Positions 10,641 through 20,840 of a stretch of 64,000 nt of DNA are shown piece after piece (positions within the stretch are counted from its first letter, which is position 1; each line of letters begins with the position of its first letter). The notes beneath the pieces are model-generated. The model searched no databases. It worked only from the letters and a program-made list of their open reading frames with translations, and was not told the origin of the DNA. The stretch is from Yponomeuta sedellus (Eukaryota; Arthropoda; Insecta; Lepidoptera; Yponomeutidae): NCBI GenBank assembly GCA_934045075.1, contig OW203738.1, positions 8,726,868 to 8,790,867 on the forward strand, read 5' to 3'. The position numbers were made by a program, and so were the translations under genes.

Positions 10641-11044
10641 GGGAACTAGAGGGAGTTAAATCCGGTTGTTCTTGACACAAGCCTATGGAGACCACTGTCT
10701 ACTTTGCAAACAGATAGAGGAGCAAGCATAAGTTTTTTCAAAAGTATAAGTTAGTAGGTCTAGTACCCCTCTACTAAAGGCTTATTTATTAAAACACAAT
10801 TGCTTAAAACATTTCAAAAAAGCTGACTTAGAAGTCAGTTTTTTTAAAGTGTTTTATACAGACACAGAGTATCTATAGTCTGTGGTGGAGATTTTACAAG
10901 TAAAAGACGTAAACATAGATCAAATAAAACGCCCCTATGAGTAGTGGATATGTGGTTTTATAAAGCTATTGGTCTGCTTTATGCAAGGGGGATTTTTCTT
11001 CGACCAAATAGGGGATATATTAGCAAAAAGGACGATAAAAAGTA

Positions 11045-11165
11045 AACGGAACCGGCGTACATGCATGTAACGAATTATGAACGTTGATGAAGCGAAGGTG
11101 ATCTGTCAGGATCGTGGCTAGTGGCAGTCCCTGGTATCTGCCTACCCCTCTGGGATACAGGCGTG
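11045..11165 (+). pseudogene. RTE-type LINE 3' end scrap
   Basis: GAACCGGCGTACATGCATG, GAACGTTGATGAAGCG and CAGTCCCTGGTATCTGCCTA then CCCCTCTGGGATACAGGCG are the same C-terminal tail as at 63.2 kb (MNVDEA, then VSAYPSG), with internal stops. Confidence 0.75.
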
Positions 11166-11712
11166 AGGTTATGTATGTAATGGCGTGATTTTGTGCGCGG
11201 TACTTAGTTCGAAAAAATATTAAATATATCTTTCTTTTTTAATTTCCACATTTCTTACCTTTCTACGTAATTGTACCTAGGCCTATTTTCTAGAGGGTCT
11301 GGAATTAAAAAGCTAAAACGTTTGTAACTTTTGATCAATTGTGGTTATCTCGCTACATCCAATCTAAGTTCCAATTTGCGACGGCTGTAAACCCCTGTGT
11401 TTCAAAAGCCTTCGCAATAACGGAACAACGTTTTATGCTTTTCACTCAGTCGAGTGTTTTTTTTACTGGCCCAATGGCCGTTACATTTACCGTTAGAGTA
11501 TTGAATTATGTTATTCTATTACACAATGCTCGTAATTTGTACTTCGAATATAACATTTAATAAGAATGAAGAATGAATGAACGCGCGAGAAGATCTCATC
11601 AAATTTTATTTATTTCCTAGCTAGCTATTAGACCGGTACAGGAACATTTCTCACATGAAACGGTTATGTTCAATAGAGTTTACTCTTTTTGAGAAAAAAT
11701 CGCAAATTATTT

Positions 11713-11857
11713 ACCCCGTTCCTCGGTTTCTCGTACAATAAGAATAAGTTAATCTACTACTAACAGCGGTCAGTTAGCCAAAACGCAGACAAAAAAAAAC
11801 AACTGATAGCTAACAGCTAGTAGATTAACAAATTGTTAGTGAATGGGAAACCGGGTG
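11713..11857. repeat. Foldback MITE family H, copy 1
   Basis: CGGTTTCTCGTACA with TTAATCTACTACTAACAGC at the left mirrors GCTAGTAGATTAACAAATTG and GGGAAACCGGGTG at the right. It is about 145 bp. Confidence 0.7.
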
Positions 11858-12092
11858 TTTGTCTTTGATTATGGTGCTACAAAGATACAGATAGGGATTT
11901 ACGTAAGTTATGAGTTTTAAAAGAATCTGTTGGTAACCAAAACTTTTATAGTAGGAATATAGAATGGAGCAAGAAACGAAAATTACGTATAACGATTTTC
12001 TTCAGTTTATAAATGCATGTTGATCAGATACTAAATGCGTCTCTCTGCATGACACCGTTATCAAGTTCTGCTCCTATACATATTATGAGCAG

Positions 12093-12183
12093 CAAATCCT
12101 GAATGATTCCAATCGTCAGACTTTCAAATTACTATGGAATTTTGGAATTTCACTGCTAGACTATTGAAATCGCTCAGGATTTG
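12093..12183. repeat. Short MITE (91 bp), CAAATCCTGA ends
   Basis: CAAATCCTGAATGATTCCAA and TTGAAATCGCTCAGGATTTG are inverted arms with few mismatches. Confidence 0.65.
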
Positions 12184-12924
12184 GCGCGCACGATAGGCCC
12201 CTGACTATAGAGCAGTCATTTCCGATTCGTTTTATCTTTTATAAGAATATTCGTACACGACGCAGTGTGTTTACCTATCAGCATTAAGCGGACGTAAAAT
12301 TTGTTCTACGCAATTTAGGGTGAGACAATCCGTCAAACGATGCTATAAAAACTGGCCGACTTTCAAAGATATCTGTCCAAATTTCGGGATCCGTTTATGC
12401 CGAAATCGCTTCGCGTTTTGAGACGTATACATGGAAAGTTGGAAATAAAGGTACATACATAAAGGTACACACTAAGGCACATACATGGAATAAAAATTAA
12501 CCGTGTTATTTATAAAAATACGTTTCCTCCAAATAACTCTCCAAATTGAGTTTAAAAGTATAAGGGAAAACCCTTACATATACCAAAATCCTCACCCTTA
12601 ATGGTTTAGGGCCATTACCGATATTTAAATCATGTTAACGGGTCCGACTATGTCTCGTGTAACTTTAAGCTGTTAACTAAAAACTAATTCATTTAAAACC
12701 TGTTTTAAAAGAATAAATGTGGACTTTCTTTGTTAGTTTCTTCTCCACATAATCTATTAATTGTGAAACTAACAGCTTTGACGTTCCCGAAATAAACATT
12801 TTGTTTTATTAGTGAAATTTTTTTTTTACTTTGAATGGAATGGAACTTTTGGAATTGCGTTTTTAGAAATAAGACGGATAATTGGCCCTTAATTGAGCGG
12901 TTTCTGTCAAAACTTTTTTTGTCA

Positions 12925-13140
12925 CGAAGGTAGATGAAACCTCACCATCAGCCCACTGCTGGGTATAGGCTTTTTCCTCAAATGCCATCTCTCACGGTCC
13001 CTTGCTACCCGTATCCACGGACCCTCTCCGGACTGCTGGTCTGTCCACTGACCGACGACTTCGTCAGATGAAACCTCGCTAACCGTCACTACCTTGGACC
13101 ACACGAGGAACCATAATGACAAGGCCCCACGGCGGTTTCC
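12925..13140 (-). pseudogene. LINE 3' end, minus strand, degraded
   Basis: The minus strand encodes SDEVVGQWTDQQ, then GPWIRVARDRERWHLRKK, the WMRVAQDR-type block found just before the end of RTE-like proteins. The CCCACTGCTGGGTATAGGC tail is at 12951-12970. Confidence 0.7.
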
Positions 13141-14779
13141 AACGCCCGTGCACTTGATTCTTTCACATTAACTATTATGACGAAAGAAACCGACGGTCAT
13201 CGTCGCCGCCATCCTAACGGGACTCGACAAAAGTTATTTCTTATAAAAAAATACTTTTACTGACTGTGCCACATTAAAATTGATAGAGAATTTTTGCAAT
13301 CTACCGATTTTATGTCACATGAAATTCTGTTCTGTCAAATTTTAACTGTGTCCAAATTCAAATTATTAACGTAAGACTAGGTACTTTTAATCGAGAGTTT
13401 GATACGAGTAGATAATAAAATTGCGGACATTCGAGAAATATTTTCCTTATTCTGTATTAGATTAAATAAAATTGTTTCCGAAAGTAATAATGTTGAAAAC
13501 AACTTTTTTTACCAAAAAAAAGAGCAGGAAAACAAAATGTATTTGAAATGTCCATAAATTAATCCATCTCAAAACCTCGCAACACATTTATTAAAAGTTT
13601 ACTCAATTTGTTACCTTAAATAAAAATGTTAAATTGAGCGAGCAAGACAGAATGCTCCACGTAAGAACAGCCGTAAGAATATTTAATTTTACTTTTATTT
13701 TTTCCGTACAAGCAGCCTAAAACATTCGAATCACTGGAAACCTGCGAAATTATTATAATTTTGCTCTCCCACTTAACAGGCACACAAAGATGCCATTAAG
13801 TTCGGATAAAAAGTTGCTTGACAGGGTCAAGTTCAAATATCGAACTGGCTACGTTTTGGGCGGTTCAAATTCGAACAATGGAAGCTGTACCTGTACTGAA
13901 TACATACCCTTGACTTTGACTCTTATACTAACCACTATTATCCATTATCATGCTAATATTGTGTTTAACGATCTCACACTCGTGCGTCACGGACCATTGT
14001 ACTGTACTGTAGCGAGCTGACCATAATATTACTGTATTAGCAGTGATTAAGTTACAAAGCTGGTAACGGATGCTATTAATGGGCTACTTCTTTGATCTTT
14101 ACTGGGATGAATCTCATTATCGTTTCACCAACCCAGCGACACTCTCTAATTGTCATGTATTAAGCAGATAGCGCTAATAAATCAGCCTCTTCAGATAGCT
14201 GCGCATTACAAGCCTTCACTTAGTGAGCCTTCGTGAATTCTAGTCAGATCTAATTATAAACAGCTGTAAAAGAAATTAGATTGCTCGCACCCAGGACGGT
14301 ATTTAAGAGACAGCGACTCCTTAGTGGACGTCTGGGGGTTTATATTTTCATACTGTGTTTGACTTACTTCCTGTTTCTCCTATGCCATTGTTATAAATGG
14401 TTCAACCGTTTATTTAACATTTGACAAATGAAGTTACTTATTTGTTTCACACGTCACTGTAATAGGCGAAAAATGCCACCTTTTTCACAATAGTGATGTG
14501 TGCTACAATATTGTAACGAGTAGATGTAGCGAAGACTATTCAAGTTGACTTTGTATAAAAATATATACCTAGCTGATTACAAAGATCAAGAAAATTTAAA
14601 TATATGTAAAAATATTATGGAAACCCGTTCGGTTTATGCATAAAACAATACTTTAAATAATACCAAAGCAATGAAACGATGAAAACTTCAACATAATTAA
14701 TATCGATGATCATACACTTCGGTATCGGCAACTTCATATCGAGGTGTGAAAAGTTAAATAAACAGTTGGCCCGACTGTA
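13141..14779. other. AT-rich intron, nothing recognised
   Basis: No coding, hairpin or shared repeat of note between the LINE scrap at 13.1 kb and the MITE at 14.8 kb. Confidence 0.6.
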
Positions 14780-14890
14780 ATCTAATCTTACCTAACAGCT
14801 TTTGGCTGGCTGAAGTGCATACAATAAAAACACTGACAGCTGTTAACAGTAGACTAGTTAACAGACTGTTAGTGTACGAAAAACCGGAGG
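14780..14890. repeat. Foldback MITE family H, copy 2 (worn left end)
   Basis: TGACAGCTGTTAACAGTAGA then CTAGTTAACAGACTGTTAGT and GAAAAACCGG match the right arm of the family. The left arm is only partly kept (CTAACAGCTTTTGGC). Confidence 0.6.
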
Positions 14891-15228
14891 GATCATGGTA
14901 TTACGATAAGTCATTTGGTCTGTCACATAGAGCCATGGTCCTACATTGGTGAGCTTAGAAATGTAGGAGATCTGAAGGGCTCCACAATTAATTTACCTTA
15001 GTACGCGCCTGTGTGCAAATTGCTAGTCCCTGAGGGTTAATTGAGTAGGCGGAGGGAGAATACAGGCGCTGCACCTCTCGATCGAAAGCTTATTGGCATT
15101 TTAATAGCTCTACAGTAGCAATCTTGATATACGCCGTGTTTGAAGTCTATCTCTAAGAAGAGTGCAAATAAATTAAACATACTATCGTTATTGTAACCCT
15201 AAATATTTCTAGAATGGACTGGAATTTT

Positions 15229-15259
15229 AATTACTGTGTCAAAAACCGACACAGTAATT
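15229..15259. repeat. 12-bp perfect hairpin
   Basis: AATTACTGTGTC, loop AAAAACC, GACACAGTAATT. It lies about 150 bases left of the 15.4 kb MITE. Confidence 0.85.
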
Positions 15260-15404
15260 ACAAACCTCTTTACAAAGCAATAGAAAAAGTGTTATAGAGG
15301 CAGTTGTAAAGCAGCATGATAAAGAACTAAACCCTTTTTTTTATAAAAATTCAATCCCACTATACCCACTAAAACACACTTGAAACGGAGGAATTTCTTA
15401 TTAA

Positions 15405-15664
15405 CATTAAAAAGTTAAAATAACTTTGCTGAATTCCGCCAAAAATCCCACAAGCACCATGCGGTTAGCTAATGCACCGCCCTCCCTCCCACTTTTTCAA
15501 GCAGAAGCAAGACACGAACACACCAACACCAATACTTGTGTGAGAAAACACGCGACGCGTTTCGCCTCTAACACGAGGCATCCTCAGGCTCCCAAATGCA
15601 AGTCTTGCTTGCATTTGCTTGGATTTTTGGCGGAATTCAGCAAAGTAATTTTAACTTTTTAATG
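15405..15664. mobile_element. MITE with 44-bp inverted ends and a hammerhead-like core
   Basis: Ends 15405-15448 and 15621-15664 are inverted complements with one difference (CATTAAAAAGTTAAAAT at the left edge). The interior has a GC-rich CGCGACGCGTTTCGCCTC stretch that forms the fold described for 15559-15587. The target duplication is not clear. Confidence 0.82.
15559..15587 (-). ncRNA. Hammerhead-ribozyme-like motif (unproven)
   Basis: The minus strand reads CTGAGGA, T, GCCTC, GTGTTA, GAGGC, GAAAC, GCGTC. CTGANGA and GAAA are the conserved core strands of hammerhead ribozymes, and GCCTC/GAGGC is a perfect 5-bp stem II. Against it, one extra T sits between the core and stem II, and stem I pairing is not evident. 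Similar folds occur in Penelope-like elements (general knowledge). Confidence 0.35.
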
Positions 15665-16330
15665 CTATTATGGATTTCCGCAAAGTAAGGCCTGATTCTA
15701 TACAACATCGGAGGAATTTCTCTTATAAACCGGCTCTAAATACGTCTCAAGAGTGTTTTAGTGGAGACAACTTTTTATAAGCCAGTTTGTAATGAACACA
15801 GTCTCATACATTGATGATAATTAATTTAATTGATGCATGAAATTTATTTTCATAACTTTCGAATGGAGTCAGTGGAATTGGCTTTAAAAGCGGCTGACTG
15901 ATTCGGAAAGTATTCTCATCTGGTAGACATCAGTCTGCAGATCCAGACCGCAACGAATATAGGTAAATGTCAAAGTGGTGATTACTGTGGTTTTCTTACA
16001 GCTATTCTCGTAGTAGAAGTGTCGCGATAAAGTTAAGTGTTCATCTTCATATCAATGGCTTCGATAGTCCATAAATTATATACACACATATTGTGCACAA
16101 GATAACGCAGATAACACCCTTTTTGGAGAAACGTCTTGGAAAATGGGAGTTAGAAATCTTTCTTTATAATTAAAAAGAAAAGCTAATAGAAGTAATATCA
16201 GGTTAGGGAGTTTTATAACGTTATTTTTGTATTATTACAGTACAACTATCGGTGTTACATACAAACTTGTATACTACTGTAATGTTTTTGGATCTATCAT
16301 TAACATAATTTAAAAAAACAATTATGAAGT

Positions 16331-16436
16331 TTTAGTAGCAATACCACTCGCTGGTCGTGAAGGAAAACGTCGTGAGGAAACCTGAGTGTCTAAAGTGTTC
16401 ACGCTGGAAATTGCAGTGGGCATGGTATAGGCTACA
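16331..16436 (+). repeat. SINE-E/SINE-B-like body fragment
   Basis: AGCAATACCACTCGCTGG, then GTGAAGGAAAACGTCGTGAG and GAAACCTGAGTGTC, ending in a degenerate GGGCATGGTATAGGCT tail. Confidence 0.65.
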
Positions 16437-16782
16437 TAAAAAAAAGAAAATCTATCTGATCTATTTTATCACAGTAGGTAAAGCCACGGCCTGTTCTACT
16501 CATTATAATGACATGACTTAGCTAATAACAGTCCCATCGCCCGATCCAAGATCAACTTGAGCAATCACGTCCAGTAATGACTAATGAGAACTATAGTACC
16601 GCAAAATTGCAATGGTTAGAAGGTCTACTTGCGAACAATTCCCGTTCGCAAAAAGAAGTCTGTAACATTGCAACACTTTCTATGCAAACTGCTGTATGTA
16701 CCGGCAGTTTCTGGAGGTCACCCTTGGCATTCGGTGCGGGTTCTGCTCCAACTCTCCATAATAAAGCTCTGAGGATTGGAGA

Positions 16783-16868
16783 AAATTGCTCCTGAGCGAT
16801 TCCAATCACCTATTTGTCAAGTTTCATACTAATTTGACAGTTACACGATTAGAATCGCTCTGAATTTG
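16783..16868. repeat. Short MITE, same family as 12.09 kb
   Basis: TCCTGAGCGATTCCAATCAC and GATTAGAATCGCTCTGAATT face each other, with an inner TTTGTCAA / TTTGACAG pair. Confidence 0.6.
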
Positions 16869-16888
16869 TTGCGTATAAGTAGTACTAG

Positions 16889-17119
16889 GTCCCATGCTTC
16901 GCAAGGCACGTTAAGCCGTTGGTGCTGGCTGTCATGTAATGGCAGTCGTTAAGCCATGTCAGAGGGTGGCTTCATAACTTACGCCACTGTCTTACAATCC
17001 TCCACCAAATCGAACTTGGCCCCCGGTGGTGGAATATGGCCTAACCTTCCTGCGATGCTGGAAGGGAGTGCTGGGGCACGGGCCCAGCAGTGGGGACATA
17101 CAAAGTGTTGATATCATCA
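16889..17119 (+). repeat. SINE-A copy 4 (5' truncated, disturbed hairpin)
   Basis: Begins CATGCTTCGCAAGGCACG and runs to CAGCAGTGGGGACATACAAA and GTTGATATC. The usual TTCCTGCGATGCAGGAA arm is altered and a fragment in reverse orientation (GTGCTGGGGCACGGG) is inserted, so this copy is rearranged. Confidence 0.8.
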
Positions 17120-17553
17120 AATAGGTCCTCCTGATCGGACACATCCAACCAGTACGTGAGTCAGAATAATACTAAAGCTTTAGTGTTCATGTTGCCTCAA
17201 TTGTGTACCATTGCTAGACAAAGGATTGTGTACAATTGAGTATTTTATTATAATAAGTTCTTTTTATATGTACATGCCTCTTGTTCCGGGGCTTCAGCGG
17301 TCCTTCTTTATGTTTATTCAGCGACTTTAAGCTCCGTCATTACGCATTAGAACGGCGAGATGACTCTATGAATTCGCGCGGATGTGTCCGGGAGAAAACA
17401 TAATCAAGCGCGAGAGACGTATGAATAATAGCGATGTAATGGATCACGTACGCGGGAGAAATTAGGGGTTATGTAGGAGGTACAGTTTAAATGTTTCAAT
17501 TAAATGACTGTGGCCCGATATCTGAATTGAGAATTTCACAAAGTAAATGACTT

Positions 17554-17753
17554 GACGGCGTCTGTGGCGCAGCGGTAGGTAACTCATCTGCCTTCCATGT
17601 AAGAGGTCCTGGGTTCGATCCCCGGCTGGGGACAAAATAAAAACCCCAGGTCTTGGATGTTTACATGTTTGTGATGTCATTGTTTCTGGTTCCCACGACA
17701 CAGGGTATCCTAGTGTGGGGCCACAAGCAATGTATGTGCCTGTATAAAAAAAA
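17554..17753 (+). repeat. SINE-C copy 1, tRNA-headed
   Basis: Box A-like TGTGGCGCAGCGGTAGG and box B GGTTCGATCCC in the first 80 bases, then CCAGGTCTTGGATGTTTACA, TTCTGGTTCCCACGACACAG, GGGTATCCTAGTGTGGGG and an A-rich end. The pol III-type promoter boxes look intact. Confidence 0.85.
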
Positions 17754-17817
17754 TACTTAAGACAGCACTACAGGTAACTATTTACTTAGCGAATTTTCAG
17801 TTCGTGTGTCTTGGCCC

Positions 17818-18000
17818 GTCGACAGCCGGTCAACCTTTACATATTAGCTGCAAAGTCTATCGACATTCGAGAAGCTGCGTGCAAGTTTCTCTAAAAATTC
17901 TCGTCGTTAATGTGTGATTGGTGTGTCGTAAGTAATTTGTTTATTTTCGTAACATAACTGAGTGGAGTGCACGCATGTAAAGGTTGATGTACTGTCAACT
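17818..18000. repeat. MITE-like element with GTCAACCTTTACAT ends
   Basis: CGACAGCCGGTCAACCTTTA at the left and TAAAGGTTGATGTACTGTCA at the right are inverted over about 25 bp with mismatches. A related left end occurs at 36550-36577. Confidence 0.55.
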
Positions 18001-18308
18001 GTACTATGCCCCGAGCTAAAGTGAACTGTAGGACAGGGCTAGATATAACAGAGGTTACAAGTAAAAGCCCGCTTTCGAAAACAAGTATTGGTCCAAATGT
18101 TGATCTCTATAAATTTTATTAACTTTCCATGCACATGACGACAACAATTCGATCGCAGGAATACGCAGAGTTTAGTTTCAGGAGGACCTCCTTTAACGAC
18201 ATAAAGATAATAAAGATTCCCGCTTGCGCCCGTAATTATATGAAAATCGGACTTAAATTCGGAATCATACTAGAAGTTTTTGAAATAATATTTTCATACG
18301 TACTAATT

Positions 18309-18393
18309 GGTAGTGGAGTATGGCCTAACCTTCCTGCGATGCAGGAAGAGACCCGTGCCCCAGCAGTGGGGACATACAAGGGTTGATAACGAA
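18309..18393 (+). repeat. SINE-A copy 5 (3' tail with target-site duplication)
   Basis: Flanked by a perfect 9-bp duplication GTACTAATT at 18300-18308 and 18394-18402. The insert runs from GGTAGTGGAGTATGG to GGGTTGATAACGAA. The direct repeats plus 5' truncation are the mark of target-primed retrotransposition. Confidence 0.88.
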
Positions 18394-19904
18394 GTACTAA
18401 TTCAGAAAACACAAAATTTGCCAAACACTACATTTGCTTCACATTATTACCTTAATTCCGGAATCACTTACTTGAATTTCTATCGGAGGAGTCGGACCAG
18501 GTTTCTCTCTGATAAGTTATCCGAGGGGTCAACCACTTTTAACCGGAAAATAACCGATTTTTTCTCCACCCTGTACAGAAGGTACTTTATTAATGATTTG
18601 CGATGGTCATACATAATAACACATTTAACAGGTCTGGGGCCTAATAATGCGCAGTAAATGTTTGAATACTGACGTTTGCGATAGCTAATGGTCTGGCATC
18701 TGACAGCCGATTAAAATTGTTCTGGATGTGGTGCGTGCAATACAGGAGCTCATCACGATTGTACAGATTAAATCATTGCCATGAAGATGTATGTCACAAG
18801 ATTACAATTTGTTTTAATAGAGCTGTGTTTTCAATTGCGTAATGAGACTGAATTCTACCATAACTAACTACACCTGTGCTTCGTAATAAGTTATTATGTT
18901 AACTGTTTTGGGACTCATAAAAAACGAATTCACACAAAAACTACACGCGTACATCCGATTAGATGGGGCAACGAATATATAGCATTAATTTCGCAAGCAA
19001 ATTGACCTTTATGTTACAAAATAGAGTAAGGCTCTTTAGTGTTATACGCAACTTCTTATTCACATATTTAATGGTCCTTCAAATAAGTTAGAGCCTCGCT
19101 CTAAAAGCGAGTTTTGCATTTCTTTTCAAAGTGCGGACAAAGTTCTTTAAGTTCTTTAGACCAAATTTCTCTTAAAGTAGTCGGACGGTTATGGGAAAAA
19201 TTGCGCTATGTTGCATAAAGTAAAATGCCTCTGTCGGGTCCTTTCATATTGAAATGTGAGCTCTGCCGTTCACTAAGTTCATCTGTTTGTTTGTCTCATG
19301 ATTACTGTGTGACCATCCATCAGTCATCTCTTGTTTTTGAGTACTCACTTTTTCTCTTTTGTTTTTATTTCATAACACTAGAAGACTACAAATATGAGTT
19401 GCGGGTTTCGGTGTCAATGCTTACGCATTTTGTAAAATGTTTTGTTGAATCTGCTCACAAAAGTGAAACTTTTGCAATTTTGTCTTTACACATTTATGAG
19501 TCTGATCGCGATTGTACAGATTGATCACTTTATTAAAATTTACGGCACAAGATAACAATACTTTGTTTAGTATTTTCTAAGGTTAACACGAGCAGTAGAC
19601 ATAATTAAAACTGTTTCTTCCCTAGAATGATACGCGAGGCAATAGAGATCCGCCGGCATCCAAATTTTAATAGAGATCGTGGACCATACCGGTAGCATGG
19701 GAACCAGTGCTTAAGTGCATGAGACCCCCTTGCTAGAAGTGTGACTGTAGAGTAAAATAAATTTAATTTCAATTAATAATCAGTATTTATAAGTTAAAAT
19801 TTAATTTTAACTTCAATTACTAATAATCAATATTGTTGACTTTATATAAAAAATAATTGGTTTGCCTATTTTGGAACGTAACTTCATAATTAACTTTTGT
19901 AATT

Positions 19905-20050
19905 TTTGCCGAGGGTAGTAAACTAACCGTTAATGCTTTCTAAAAGACGCCCGTCACCTCAGTAATCTGGGACCACGGCACCTGAAAAAGTGCCGAAACG
20001 TCGGAAAATTGTTAAAAATGTAATAAACGAGCATAAATCCGTATAAAAAC
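19905..20050 (+). repeat. Repeat end with GAAACGTCGG motif, Penelope-like in appearance
   Basis: GGCACCTGAAAAAGTGCCGA then AACGTCGG forms a GGCAC/GTGCC stem before GAAAC. It is followed by TAATAAACGAGCATAAATCC and GTATAAAAACAGTTTTA. The arrangement resembles Penelope-like ends by general knowledge. No coding is seen nearby. Confidence 0.35.
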
Positions 20051-20249
20051 AGTTTTAATACTTTGTTTCGTAACACATTATGTAGAGCAGTGTTTTCAAG
20101 TGCATAATGAGACCCCAACCTACGTAAACCTCTCTGCCTCCCTTTTAGTTGGGAAAGGAAAATGGAAACTATAAAAATAATCCATCCATAGCTAGAGCTA
20201 TGCAGCGATTAAATTTGTAACATGGCGATTAATACGAAAATATTGAAAT

Positions 20250-20408
20250 AACTAGCTGTGCCCGCGTTGTTACCCGCGGTTTATCGGTTTACCCATCCAG
20301 GGTGTCAGCAAACTCTATACCAAATTTTAGTAAAATCGCTCTAGCTGTTTAGACGTGAAGAAGTAACAAACATTTCTTTCCAAACTTTCGCCTTTATAAT
20401 ATAGTATT
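20250..20408 (+). repeat. Lepidopteran interspersed repeat ending in TATAATATAGTA, copy 2
   Basis: AACTAGCTGTGCCCGCG, CCAGGGTGTCAGC, GACGTGAAGAAGTAACAAAC and AACTTTCGCCTTTATAATAT match the copy at 26.93 kb with a shortened middle. Confidence 0.75.
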
Positions 20409-20654
20409 AAAATAGGTGTTAAAGTATGATGTGATGCGATGATAAATCATGTTACCAGCTATTGTAAAATATTTACACATTCAACGGAACATGAAAAGCA
20501 ACTTTGTTTTGCGAATAGGGTTGACCTACTTTGAATTCACGCGCAATGGGTAATGGATAGACCTAAAATTACATAACCGAAAGTAACAACAAAAACTGAT
20601 GATTTCAGATGTCCCTTCATACGTTGACGGTTTAAAACTGATAAAATTATAACA

Positions 20655-20840
20655 GTATAATTTTTGCCCATCTGTCGTATGGGCTACCGTTAATGGACGC
20701 CACGCGACGTATACCGCAAACGTGGTCGACCAAGGCGGAGATCACGACTTTTCTACCGGGGTGGCAGAAAAGGGCTGATGACAGGGAGGAATGGAGACTT
20801 AAAGGGGAGGCCTTTGCCCAGCAGTGGGACACTGAATTGG
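20655..20840 (+). pseudogene. LINE endonuclease/RT 3' end (EAFAQQW type), degraded
   Basis: Encodes KRGRPRRRSR, then in a shifted frame DDREEWRLKGEAFAQQWD, the usual last residues of a lepidopteran LINE protein. The GGCCTTTGCCCAGCAGTGGG tail is present. A frameshift separates the two parts. Confidence 0.75.
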
